From positions 186,001-250,000 of the forward strand of contig VZSE01012476.1 of the NCBI GenBank assembly GCA_013398275.1: 64,000 bases of DNA, read 5' to 3'. Source of the DNA: Promerops cafer. Lineage: Eukaryota; Chordata; Aves; Passeriformes; Nectariniidae. The notes beneath the pieces were generated by a model, which did no database searches, was not told where the DNA came from, and was given only the letters and a program-made list of their open reading frames with translations. This document shows, in pieces, positions 31,701 to 41,600 of the stretch; within the stretch, counting starts at the first letter, position 1; the number at the start of each line of letters is the position of its first letter. The position numbers and the translations under genes were made by a program.

Positions 31701-32244
31701 GCTGCAGAGGTACCAGGAGAATCCTTCCTTCCCAGAACAGCCCCGGCCGACCCCGCTACCCCGACCCAGCAAGGGGATTTGTACCGCACCTTTCCCACCG
31801 CTTCAGGCTGCACCTGCCGCGTCCCGCGGCGGGGAAGGGGCCGGTGAGAGCGAGGGACTCGCCGCTCCGGTGACCTGCCCCGCCAGCCCCAATCCCAAAA
31901 AAGGGAAAGGTACGCGCTGCGCCGGCTGCCTGCGCTCGAAATACCCGCGGCGGGGCCCGGCCCCCTCCCTTCCCCCGCCGACCCCGGTGACCTTCCCCGC
32001 TCCTGGCCCGGCGGAGGAGGCGGCGGGAGAGCGACTCCGCACGGGGGGTGCGCGTCCCCGTGTCCCCGCGTCGCTCGTCCCCCCCCCGCCTGGCGCCTCC
32101 CCGGGCCGGGCAACGGGACTCGGCGCAGCGGGAGGTGCGGGGGCGCTCGGCTTGCCAGCCCGGGGGGTACCTGGGGGTTGTTCGAGACTCCCCCTCCGCG
32201 GTTCCGCCACCTCCCCTCCCCCCCGGGCTCGCACAACCTACCAT
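10665..32244 (-). CDS. DCUN1D2: DCUN1D2, DCN1-like protein 2 (whole gene span, seven coding exons)
   Basis: Joining 32244-32242, 29818-29602, 26534-26366, 23874-23744, 12825-12743, 11503-11407 and 10744-10665 gives 780 bases, 259 codons plus TAA, the length of human DCUN1D2. All junctions are GT-AG and in phase. The protein binds cullins and the NEDD8-conjugating enzyme and promotes cullin neddylation. It has an N-terminal UBA-like domain (about 8-45) and a PONY/DCUN1 domain (about 60-248). The cullin-binding DAD patch is intact: Asp211, Ala235 and Asp241. Position 2 (MHKLKSS) and the C-terminus (PVVTGGK) fit paralogue 2 rather than DCUN1D1, as does synteny between ADPRHL1 and TMCO3. It is transcribed divergently from TMCO3 out of a CpG island, suggesting broad expression. 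The largest intron is 12826-23743, about 10.9 kb. Confidence 0.96.
11407..11503 (-). CDS. DCUN1D2: DCUN1D2 coding exon 6
   Basis: Residues 202-233 plus one base of 234, beginning [20 protein letters not shown]. It is flanked by acceptor GTACAG and donor GTAAGC. Asp211, the first DAD-patch residue, is here. The sequence is part of the PONY domain. Confidence 0.96.
11504..12742 (-). other. DCUN1D2: DCUN1D2 introns either side of exons 5-7 (11504-12742; also 10745-11406)
   Basis: AT-rich intronic sequence bounded by GT-AG sites. I see no additional exon, RNA gene or recognisable repeat in it. Confidence 0.7.
12743..12825 (-). CDS. DCUN1D2: DCUN1D2 coding exon 5
   Basis: Eighty-three bases giving the end of codon 174 and residues to 201: [20 protein letters not shown] and then DLWNKFLL. 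Acceptor CTTGCAG and donor GTAAGT are both strong. The junction to exon 6 is phase 0. Confidence 0.95.
12826..23743 (-). other. DCUN1D2: DCUN1D2 intron 4 (largest, about 10.9 kb)
   Basis: No further DCUN1D2 exon is needed, since exons 4 and 5 join in phase. The stretch is AT-rich with many short A and T runs. I saw no clear transposon, structured RNA or nested gene. Open frames up to about 110 codons inside it resemble no family. Confidence 0.7.
23744..23874 (-). CDS. DCUN1D2: DCUN1D2 coding exon 4
   Basis: Residues 130-173 plus one base of 174, including [20 protein letters not shown] and [20 protein letters not shown], the core of the PONY domain. Acceptor ACAG at 23875 side and donor GTAAGT at 23743. 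It is preceded by a phase-2 junction and followed by a phase-1 junction. Confidence 0.95.
23875..26365 (-). other. DCUN1D2: DCUN1D2 intron 3
   Basis: GT-AG bounded intronic DNA, about 2.5 kb. Nothing was recognised in it apart from short homopolymer runs. Confidence 0.7.
26366..26534 (-). CDS. DCUN1D2: DCUN1D2 coding exon 3
   Basis: Codons 74-129 plus two bases of 130, beginning [20 protein letters not shown] and continuing through [17 protein letters not shown] to MTEL. This EF-hand-like start of the PONY domain is nearly invariant in vertebrates. Acceptor CTGCAG, donor GTAAGT. Confidence 0.96.
26535..29601 (-). other. DCUN1D2: DCUN1D2 intron 2
   Basis: About 3 kb of AT-rich intron with a poly-A run at about 26918-26932 and a short (ATGT)n tract at 28401-28421. 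No further features were recognised. Confidence 0.7.
28401..28421. repeat. (ATGT)n tetranucleotide microsatellite
   Basis: Five tandem ATGT units inside DCUN1D2 intron 2. Confidence 0.85.
29602..29818 (-). CDS. DCUN1D2: DCUN1D2 coding exon 2 (UBA-like domain)
   Basis: Residues 2-73 plus one base of 74. It begins [20 protein letters not shown] directly after an AAAG acceptor, runs through the UBA-like helices, and ends LYNRYK before donor GTAAGG. An internal Met (residue 16) starts the longest open frame here, but the homologous N-terminus and the acceptor show that the exon starts upstream of it. Confidence 0.95.
29819..32241 (-). other. DCUN1D2: DCUN1D2 intron 1
   Basis: It runs from donor GTAGGT after the ATG to the exon 2 acceptor. 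Its 5' third, right of about 31440, belongs to the GC-rich CpG island. The remainder is AT-rich with nothing recognised. The long open frames in the GC-rich part arise from low stop-codon density. Confidence 0.75.
32242..32244 (-). CDS. DCUN1D2: DCUN1D2 coding exon 1 (ATG only)
   Basis: On the minus strand the sequence is GATAAAATG followed at once by GTAGGT, a good donor. Splicing to the exon 2 acceptor gives M then [10 protein letters not shown], the known N-terminus of the family. There is an A at -3. The rest of exon 1 is 5' UTR extending right into the CpG island; its start is not determinable here. Confidence 0.88.
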
Positions 32245-32291
32245 TTTATCACCGGCGCTCCCACCAACTTCACCGCCCGGCGCCGCCTCCC

Positions 32292-32303
32292 GCGCAGGCG
32301 CGC
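32292..32303. promoter_or_regulatory. NRF1-like GC palindrome
   Basis: GCGCAGGCGC resembles the NRF1 consensus TGCGCATGCGCA with central mismatches. It lies about 50 bases upstream of the DCUN1D2 ATG, a typical setting for this factor. Motif match only. Confidence 0.3.
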
Positions 32304-32361
32304 ACCGGCCCGCCCGCGCCGCCTCCCGCCGGGGAGCGCTCCGGGAACGGGCCGCAGAGGC

Positions 32362-32390
32362 NNNNNNNNNNNNNNNNNNNNNNNNNNNNN
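32362..32390. other. Assembly gap (29 N)
   Basis: A run of N lies inside the GC-richest part of the shared promoter, about 118 bases upstream of the DCUN1D2 ATG. Its true size is unknown. Confidence 0.99.
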
Positions 32391-32564
32391 CGCTCCAAGG
32401 CGCCGCCCCGGCGCTCGAGCACCGGCGCGGGGCGAGGGGCGGCCGCAAGGACGGGGCTCCTCGGTGCCCTCCAACAGCGGCCGCCGCCCACTTACACCCG
32501 TGCTCGCCGCCCCGCGATCCCGCCCTTCCCGCCCCGCCGCTGCGGGCCTTCCTGCGTCCCTCAG

Positions 32565-32760
32565 GTGAGCGTCGCTACCGAGAGCGCCGGGCGGGGCGGC
32601 CGCCTCTTTTCCCCCGTCCTTCCGCCGCCATAAGGGAGAGGGAGCCGGGCCGGTCGCCCTCGCGCTCCACTCATGTCCTTCTGCTCTCCCCTCGTGCCCC
32701 GCCGTCCGCCCGGCCTGCTTCAGGGAGCGGCGCCGGGAGCTGCCATCGCGCTCAGGTGCG
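32565..32760 (+). other. TMCO3: Candidate noncoding exon 1 end(s) of TMCO3
   Basis: Two plausible plus-strand donors follow CTCAG in the CpG island: GTGAGC at 32565 and GTGCGA at 32756. The first is closer to consensus. Either would join a 5' UTR acceptor upstream of the TMCO3 ATG at 35228. Transcript data are needed to choose. Confidence 0.4.
32589..32597 (+). promoter_or_regulatory. GC box (Sp1-type)
   Basis: GGGCGGGGC in the TMCO3 side of the CpG island, followed about 30 bases later by GCCGCCAT (32624-32631), a partial YY1-like motif. Motif match only. Confidence 0.4.
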
Positions 32761-33075
32761 ACCGCACCGGGGCAGAGGTGCCGGGCGGGCACGGCCCCGG
32801 CTGGCCTGCGGCTCCCGGGGAGGAGCTGGGATTGGGAAAGGGAGCGAGTGACGGCGAACCCACAGACGTGGAAGGACCCGCAACAGGGGTCTGCGGGCAG
32901 GATCCCGTATCATCAGCTTGATGAAATCTGGTGCTACAGTGTCGTGTTCAAGAAGGAAAAAGGGGAAAGATCAGCTGCAATCCAGCAGGAAGCAAAGGCT
33001 GCTTAAATAAGGACTCCAACGACAGTAGTTCCCTCCGATTTGAGACTTACTGGTGGTGAATGGAGAGGAGAGTTA

Positions 33076-33107
33076 GTTTTTTTGTTTTGTTTTTTTTTTT
33101 TTTTTTT
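33076..33107. repeat. Poly-T tract
   Basis: A T-rich run interrupted only by two G residues, in TMCO3 intron 1. It could be the tail of a minus-strand retroposon, but no element body was recognised next to it. Confidence 0.7.
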
Positions 33108-33890
33108 CTCTCAGCATCACATCATTTTTTTTGGTACATGAGATCTTTATTCCCTTACGAGCTTATGAGTACTGCCCCAGCTGTTGCTCCTCTAAACAGT
33201 TTCTGCTAGCCAAGTAAAAAGCACTGAAACAAAACTGTCCCATGTCTGAACCACTGTGCTAAGTTTGCACAGCTCAACAGGGAGGGAACTTTGCTGGTGT
33301 AAATCTCTGCTCAGAATGTAGTTATGTGGTTTGATGTACCACATAAGACATGCAGTAGTGTCTTTTACTCACCTTAGGTATACACTTGGTGTTTTCTTCT
33401 CCCTCTTTCTTACAGAAATAGATTGTAATATCTATTTAGCAAAATCTCTGCCCCAAGTCTGCTAAACAGGAAGAGCATTAGTTTGTGTATATGAAGAAAT
33501 ACTTCCTTAAATTTCACTCTAGAACTTTGCCAGGTGGTGGGAATTGTAATTTTCCTGATTCTTTAAAAGTAGTAACCCCCACAGCTTTATCAAAGTTCGG
33601 AAATATTAGTACTTTATTATTTTATTGACATTAGACTGGTGGGATATGCTTTTGCTACTTTGATTGCACTTTCAGGTCTTAATTTTAAATGTTTTAGCTC
33701 TTTGTGTTGTTAAACCCTAGCCCACTGTCAACTATTAGTAACTAAATACATTGGGTCACATTTCATGCATTGAAAAAAGAAATAAACCAACGCACAGACA
33801 GATTTTCTCATTTCTCTGTGAAACAGAGATGGGAGGGCATTTGAAAAATGAAGGTAGTGCATGACTATGCTTGCCATGTTCCTTTCCCTT

Positions 33891-34000
33891 GGAATCAAAG
33901 AATGGCCTGGATTGGAAGGGACTGTAAGGACCAGTGGCTCCAACCCCTCTGCCGTGGGCAGGGACATGTTCTACTAGACCAGGTTGCTCAGAGCTCATTT
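33891..34000 (-). mobile_element. CR1 LINE 3'-end fragment, antisense to TMCO3
   Basis: The plus strand carries GGATTGGAAGGGACTGTAAGG, CTCCAACCCCTCTGCCGTGG, GCAGGGACATGTTCTACTAG and ACCAGGTTGCTCAGAGC. This is the typical reverse-complement 3' region of bird CR1 elements. It is about 110 bases long and strongly 5'-truncated. It lies in TMCO3 intron 1. Confidence 0.85.
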
Positions 34001-35227
34001 TATGTATTGATGGCTGGCTTGGATATCTGTGATTGTGACTGCTACTGCCTTGTAGGAAGAGAAGATTCTCCCTTAGGCAGACTGCTTCCTGATTACTGTG
34101 TCCATGTGTTGGTTCCTGATTAAGGCTGCTGGCCCAATGATCAAGATTGTAACTAAATTTTTAGGGAAATACCTGCTGTACTGATGATTTATTAGCATGT
34201 TGTGTGTGAGCTTTTAGAATGCCAAGTACAGGATTTTATATATTGTTATGTGTAACGTTGTGGTGTGAGGGTTTTTTTGAGGAAAATACAACTGTTATTT
34301 TGTGCAATAATGTCAGTAGTTCCTTCTAGGTTCTGAGGGAAGGAAATTGATTTTTAAATTGTCCCACTTGGTGTTAAAATTAAATACAGCAGTTTAAGTA
34401 TAGATCTGCAAGTAGTTGCTAGGAAGTGAACTTACGAATGAATTGATTTAGTGTTTTTATAATTTACTTTAAAATCTTGAAGATCCCTAATAGGTTTTGA
34501 AGTGAAGTACCTCAAGGCCCTGCAGCCTTTCAGGTGAAGGAGGTCTTTGATCCAAACTAGTAGCACTCAGAAGTCCAGGAGTTTTGCTGTTCTTTCTTCC
34601 ACAATTATGTTACATAATGCAATCTGATTAATTTAAGTTTTTTTATTATTATGTTCTGTTGAAGGTGTGTCGTTCAGTTTGCAAATGCTTCTGAGACTTT
34701 ATAAATAACAAATGATTATGATACAATGTTTTAGGATAGGTTTGAGAAGCGACAAGAGATTTACTGACAGCTAAGAATAATGAATTCTAGTGCTGGGATG
34801 AAATGCAGCCTATGACATCATGGCGTGATATTTTTAAAGGCTTTTCTTTCATGTAAGAAGTGCAGATGAGTACCATGTGAAGTGACTAAGCTTTCCAGTC
34901 ACTGCTTTTAAAACGAGATGTTATCTAGGAAATAGTCAAGGGGAAAACAAAAATCTTTCAGTAACCTCCGATTATTTCTCAGCTTTCATAAATGTTGAGT
35001 GAAGGAGACTATAGGTGTTCTGTTAAAGTTTGTGGTGCAGGAGGCACAGCTTGGATTTATTTTCTCTATGTTTGTTTGATCTAATGGCCCAACATTACCA
35101 TGTTTGATGACAGATTGGTACTATCTTGCAGCCTGGTGTGCATACTGGAGATGCAGAAACCATGTAGCAGAAAGCTTTGAGCAACTGTGGATTATCAGTT
35201 TCTCCCACGAGAAATATAAAGTGAAGA

Positions 35228-35674
35228 ATGAAGGCGACTGGATTTATTTCCCTGTGGACGTTGGTGTCGCTGCCTTGCGGCCCGTTAGCAAACCCTGCAG
35301 AACGTGAAGATGTAGTGAAGCATGCAATAAAGCTGCACCGTGGGAAAGGAGCTGTTATCGCTCAGAGGAAGCAGTGGGTGTTGGAGAGCTGCAGAAAACT
35401 GTCTGGTCTTCTTCGCCAAAAGAACGTTGTTCTCAACAAACTAAAAAATGCCATAAGAGCAGTTGAGAAGGATGCAGGACTGTCTGATGAAGAGAAACTT
35501 TTTCAGGTGCACACCTTTGAAATTTTCCAAAAGGAGCTAAATGAAAGTGAAAACTCAGTCTTTCAGGCAATCCATGGCCTCCAGAGAGCTCTACAGGGTG
35601 ATTACAAAGATGTTGTAAATATGAAAGAAAGCAGTAGACAGAGACTGGAGGCCTTGAGAGAAGCTGCAATTAAG
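35228..35674 (+). CDS. TMCO3: TMCO3 coding exon 1 (signal peptide and coiled coil)
   Basis: Residues 1-149. [20 protein letters not shown] looks like a cleavable signal peptide and is the least conserved part of the protein. From about residue 40 the match to the family is close, for example [10 protein letters not shown] and [20 protein letters not shown]. The donor GTTGGT is weak. If unspliced, the frame runs 15 codons further to TGA at 35720-35722. Confidence 0.95.
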
Positions 35675-38600
35675 GTTGGTTTCCCTATGTTTGTTACTAG
35701 AGTATTCACGTTCTGCTTCTGATTTTAACTTTATTATGGCACAGTTTCAGTCTGTTTTAATAAAAAAGTATCTGCACAAAACTTGCAATGTTTACTGTTT
35801 AATGAAGTACTTGTTTTCATTAGTAAATTTACAAGTAATTCTGATGTAGAGCTTAAAACTTATTAGCAGTCAACAGTTCTTATCTCAAAGCTAACCATAA
35901 TCATAAGACCTGTGGCAAATAAAATGTTAAAGAGAGAGGGATAAGAAGAGTGAATCAGTGCACATAGCACAGTTGCACTAGACAAGCCAGTGGCACTAGC
36001 TGAGTGGAAAAAATGCCATCAAATGGTGAAATACTAACTGTTTTTTCCATTTTAAATGAGAATTGCTCAACCAAAGTCCACAGTTAAAACAGAATGACTT
36101 GCTGCCTTTCAATTCCGTGTTTGTATAGATACGGGTAAAATGGACATGCAAAACAGTGGGTGAATAGATTTTTAAACTCAGTATTGCACTCCTAGCCTAA
36201 GAAGTGCAGGTTTGAAAAGCAGTGCTTCCAAGAAAGAGTCAGCTGAAATAATTTTGCCAAGAAAAAACACAGATGAGTAGCAGTTGAATACAAATACTTC
36301 ATGGAAAGTTTGAGTTCCCGTGTCCCATCAGGTTGAACACAATCTGCCACTGTCTTCTGGGCTTGGTAGTGCTCAGACTGTGTACTGAAAGTCTCCTATT
36401 GAGAGAAAATGTAATTTAATGTATTTGGTATTTAAATTGCTCTATTCCTTTCTCTACCCCTCAATTCCTGGAGGAATATATTAAGAATATTTTTTGTTTT
36501 CTGTCTTCCAAAAGAAGAGGCTGCCCTTGCACAAGGGAGCGGGAGGAGTAAAAATGTAATTGGCATTTAGCATTTGAGTTGTGAGAGTCTCTGAAGGGCA
36601 TTTGTGCTAAGAAATGTGCAGATCTTGACAGGTGAAGATGGAAAGAAATTATGTGCGGGAAAGGTGTCCAGTGAATCGTGCCAAGATAGGCTGGTAGAAG
36701 TAGAAGTAAGAATGCAAACTTGGCAGACTGGAGCGATTCTGTGCAGTGGAAATGAAGACTGAATTACAACAAATTTGAATAGAGAGTAATTTGGATCTAG
36801 ATGTATTCCAGTGAACTGCTTTATATGACTTTTATATTGGTACTTTATGGTAGTGGCAGCCTCTGCTGCATAGAAATGTCATAGAAATTGTTATGAGCTT
36901 TACTTGATTTTCCAACTTTTTTCTTTCTCAGAGGTTGTAAAATAGGAGCAGTGAGGCTGTCCAGAACCTTCTTTCCTATTTACCTAAGTCTTGGTAATGT
37001 TACTGTAAAATAACGAAGTAATTTATCCTTGAACTTGAGAATGGTGCTTTTCCTAGAAGGAGGCCTTTGTGTACAATGATGTGTTTCAGAGATGTGTCCT
37101 GTCAAAAGTTTACTTTTGCAGAAGTAGATTGTGCAGGCTTTTTTTGTATTATCAAAATATTTACTTGAGTGAGCAGTCTTCTGCACCTTCCTTCTTATGC
37201 CATGCATGTGGTTATTTAAATACAATATTTGTGGTTCTAACCTTACAATTGTTGTATAAAGGGAAGCAAAGGATATGGAAAAATGCATGCCAAAAAGATG
37301 AAAATTGCATGGGATACATTTGTTTTGGACTTGTTCTTACTTCATAAGACACACATTAGGTCTAACTTTGTCTCACTTAAATTTTACTGCAATGATTATT
37401 TTGTTGGTATACTCACAGAACATCTATTTTTTAAACAGTGAGTGAACGGAAAATACAAATAACTGTAGGGGGTGCTGGACTCTTCCCTTTATTTTATTTC
37501 TGTTGAGCTGAAGTGCTTGGAAGTCATTATTGCTGGGATATCTATGCATGTCTGATGCATTTCTTGCTGGTTCTGCTGCTGTGAAAAGATGTAATGGGAT
37601 CTTTCACAGTGTGAGGCAGGGGGAAGTAAGAAAGAAGTACTGAAGATGGTTTCTGCCTTCTTTTGCTCCTGGATCCTGTTTGGAAGTTCAGGAAAAAGCA
37701 GCAAAATCTTACCTGGTTAGATTCTAATTTCTTGGATGCCTTCTAATCAGACATGGGTGGAAAAAAACAACTTGCAAGTATCGCGAAGATGCAACCTATT
37801 CTGCATGTGCTTTTGTCATCTCTGAATAAATACTAGAGAGCAACAACAGCACTGCATTCTGAATCAGCATTGCCCCAAAGTCTTACTTAATCTTACTTCA
37901 TTTTGCACATGTGTTTTCAGGTGTTCCTTTTATGTGCACAATCCTTATCTATATTACTTTGCTTGAGAGGTTGCTTGGTATGTACCTCGTGACCAAGTGT
38001 CTCCAATCCCAGCCTGAGCTGTAGAACAGTGTTTGTACTGTGATGCACTTCTGCTTAGCATGTAGCAGGTTGTTTGAATTAACTTCCACTTTTTATAGAC
38101 ACCACTGCCTGTGGTTGTCCCAAGCTACTGTTATCACACTTGTCTCTTGGAGGAAACAAATGTCACTTTATTAAACTGCAAAAATCTTTATCTCCATTAA
38201 TTGAAGGAACTTGCAGCTAAATTCTTTATTTTTTCAAAGCTTTTCTACCTTTCTATTCAGGGAAAGTAAACTTCTTTGAAATTAGAGAATTTTTTTTTTG
38301 TAGTTTGCCTCTAGCTCTGTTCAGCCTGTTTGTCTCGGCCAAGGGAAAGGACTGAGATGGGCTCCTTGCACCCAAAACCTCTTCTGTTTTTGAGGGGAAA
38401 GAGTCTAACCATTATCAATTTCATCTTGTGTTCTAAGTTGTTGCTGAATTTGCAGAGAATCTGCAGCTCATGTGGGGGCTGTTTCTTACATCTTTCGAGC
38501 AATGTCTGTTAGCAGAGAGCAAAAGATAGGAAATGTGTTTTGTTGAGGCTGTATAAAAGTGACCCTGTCTCCTGCTTACATGTTGCATAAGAACTAATTG

Positions 38601-41600
38601 TTGACATTAGGCCAAACAACATTAATAGTTACATTCTTCCCAGCTCCAGTTATTTTGGGATCTGGGTAACTTTGACCATGAGGGTGCAACTGTGATAGTT
38701 CTAAACACCAACAGACACCAATACTGTGGTTTCCTCACAATCAGAGGCATTCATAGGACTGTCAGGATTTTAAAAGGGTTTGGTTACAGTGACTGGTTGT
38801 ACTGAACATATTCTTGTCTTGGCATCAAGGAACTGACTAAATTATGTGCATGTTCTTGTAGGTTCCAAGGGGAAAAATGTCCATCTGCAAATGTGTGGAG
38901 GAGGAGACACTCCAGTTATTTAAGCATAGGTGTTTAGGACCATTTTATAAGCTCAGGTTATTGTAGAATATCTATGGAGGGTTAGCAGATAAAACACACA
39001 ACCTATGGGAGACCTATGTTCTCTGATTTCCAGCTGGGCATGGCAGGGGCAGGGCATCTGGAGACAGCAACTTGTGTTTTCTGGGAATTGAGTCAGACCT
39101 ATAGATTGCTTGCATCTTTTTACCTGTTTTTTTTTTTTTTTTCCTTTTTAATAATACTGGCTCTCTAAAAGAGGAGAAGAAGGGTCTCTCATCCAAGTAT
39201 TCTCAGCATCCTGAATCTAACCGAAAGGAAGGCACGCTGCCCTTGTGTGTGTTTCCTTACTCATAACTGTTCTCTCAACAATCTTTAGAAGAATAGAGGC
39301 ATGTAAAGGAAAGAATATTTTTTCCCCTAGAATCCTCAAGTTGTTCTCTATCAATACACAAAGTATTCTGTTTGGTTACTGTCATGGTAATTATGCAAAA
39401 GGTGTTAGGCCCAGTTGTGAGTAAATTAAGCTTTTTAGTTCTCTTTTTGAACCTGAAACATCCAAAGAAAAATGAAGCATCATAACTTTATCAGGGAACT
39501 TACTGAAATATTTTCACACCATATCAAACCGTATTAGCATATTTTCTCTTTTTACTTCAGAAACCTAGTAATTTTAGAAGTTGTCAGTGCAAGTTGATAA
39601 GAGGCCCAAACTGAAATAGGGGGGGAAGTCACATGTTTTAATTCTGATAGGAAAAGTGCTTTTTGGGAAACATGAACAGGAAGCTTGGCTAGAGTGATTG
39701 CCTGCTCATCTGTCCCCTGGCTTTTTTTTTTTTCCTATTTCCACAGTTACTGTAATTTTTGAAAACCATAAACAGACCTCTTCCTATGTTTATAAAAGGA
39801 CTTATAAAGTTAAAATTCATTGTGCTTTACATCTATTTTGTTTGTTTGTTGTAGATTGTATAGCTATGCTTTCAAGGTATTATGCTTCCTTTCAAAAGCA
39901 TGAAGTTCTTAACTTTATTTGGCTGTGAAATGTTTCCTGGAGTTTCTCAGAGTAAATCCTTTTTTATAGTTTGTGGATCATAACCTTGGGGCAGGTCTAC
40001 TGTTTAATGTAATAGAAAAGGCAATTGGTGAATATTTTGTTTGGTTGATGTTTTTCTTGCCCACTTAACCCAATGAAAATTGGCACCAGAAAAAGCAATC
40101 TTTAAATATCTTCATGACGTCTGTATTGCTTTTGCAATTCCACTGATAAAATGTTTTGTGTCAAAAGAAGCACGCGTTTATGTCAAGTGTTTTTTCTGTG
40201 CAAAGGCCTGCCCACACTTATTCTGTGTGTTGTAAAATTCAACAGGAAGAAATGGAATATGTTGAACTCTTAGCAGCAGAGAAACACCAGGTTGAAGCCC
40301 TTAAGAACATGCAGCACCAAAACAAAAGCCTGTCAATGCTTGATGAAATTTTGGAAGATGTCAGGAAGGCAGCTGATAGATTGGAAGAGGAAATAGAAGA
40401 GCATGCCTTTGATGACAACAAATCTGTAAGTGATGCTTTAGACTCAGTCATTTCATTGGAGTGCATTTATTTATAGTTTATATTTGCACTGTGTGTTTCT
40501 CTTGTGTTATATAGTTCTTAGGATTTTAGTAATTGTTAAAGAGTGAGCAAACAGGAGTAATTGCTCCTTTTTGCTAGTGATTTCTGTGGTTTCGATTTGA
40601 AAGTCCTCCCTGCAGCTGCCAGTTTGACAGGGACAAGTGTAGTACATCTCAGTGATACAGCCCATGAGAGATACGGCATCTCTGTGATGGTGGGAACTGT
40701 GATGGTTGGACTTGGCAGGATATGGAGTTACCATGTTAAGCACTGTCTCCACTTTCTTGAGAAAGTTAGGGGAGAGCAAGAATCCTTGCAGTTGGTTTCA
40801 CAGTCTGGGAAAAGATAAATTGTTCAAAGGAAAGACCTGCCATGTGTTTGTGATGTTACTTTCTTCCATGTCTGACTTGCTCTGTGTTTTGTACCTTGGC
40901 CTACGTGCACTGATCCATGCTTTTATGTTGCACGATGGGACAGTATCCTTCAGGTAATGCTGTGTGTCTCTGGAGCCAGGAATATGTCAGTTCATTCTAG
41001 TGTCCCATTTTGCCATCCTCAAATAGACTCCCTAAATTGGCCCTGTTTGCATAAACACGGGTACAGTTTATTTGGCTTTTGCTCTTGAGAGGTTTTCGTT
41101 AATTTCCAGGTTGACTCCGGAGGTGAGCATAGCTCTCGAGTTCTGCTGAGGAGGCAAAACCAGTTTGTCTGTAGCAGAGAGCCAAGCCATGTGTTGTTTT
41201 GTTTGGGTTTTTTTAGTAGTTGAACTCGAACCGAGAGAAAGTGGAAGCAGCTTTTTTGTTCCGTGTACAGCAGATAGGAGCGGTTGTGCCCCGTGGCACC
41301 TGGCAGTGCCCGCGGCGGGCGGGGCCGGGCCGGGCCGGCGGGAGCGCCCTCTCCTGTCCCGCCGGGGTAGAACGGCCCTGTCGGGGCCGGAGCGGGCGTG
41401 CTCCTGCGGCACCTGGAACCGGCAGGACGCCGGCGCCGCCTTGCTCTCCCCGCGTCTCCGTGCTCTTCTGCTTGTAGCTCCATCCGCGAAAGAAAAGGAA
41501 TCATGAGGTGCAGCCTGGAGGACTATGTGCTTCTCCATCATTGTATGGAACAGTCTTTTAAACTAAAACAGTGGAATTTCAGAATAGAGAATCTTTAATA

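Larger units (their letters stand above)
31440..32880. promoter_or_regulatory. CpG island, shared divergent promoter of DCUN1D2 and TMCO3
   Basis: This block is strikingly GC- and CpG-rich against AT-rich flanks. It contains the DCUN1D2 start codon (minus strand, 32244) and, to its right, candidate splice donors for a noncoding first exon of TMCO3 (plus strand). No TATA box is obvious. A GC box and an NRF1-like palindrome lie between the two genes. Head-to-head genes sharing one CpG island are typically co-activated and broadly expressed. The edges given are by eye. Confidence 0.85.
32886..35113 (+). other. TMCO3: TMCO3 intron 1 (approximate limits)
   Basis: Sequence between the CpG island and the 5' UTR of the ATG-containing exon. 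Apart from the poly-T tract and the CR1 fragment, I recognise nothing in it. The 3' limit is uncertain: possible acceptors end at 35113 (GATGACAG), 35131 (CTTGCAG) and 35198 (TTATCAG). Confidence 0.5.

Noticed and set aside
31628..32851. Several open frames of 140-267 codons on both strands in the CpG island
   Set aside because: They overlap each other, cross the run of N, are rich in Pro, Ala, Arg and Gly, and resemble no family. Low stop frequency in GC-rich DNA explains them.
41019..41541. Minus-strand frames of about 160 codons
   Set aside because: Two overlapping frames over the same GC-rich patch, with Arg/Ala/Gly/Pro composition and no recognisable domain.
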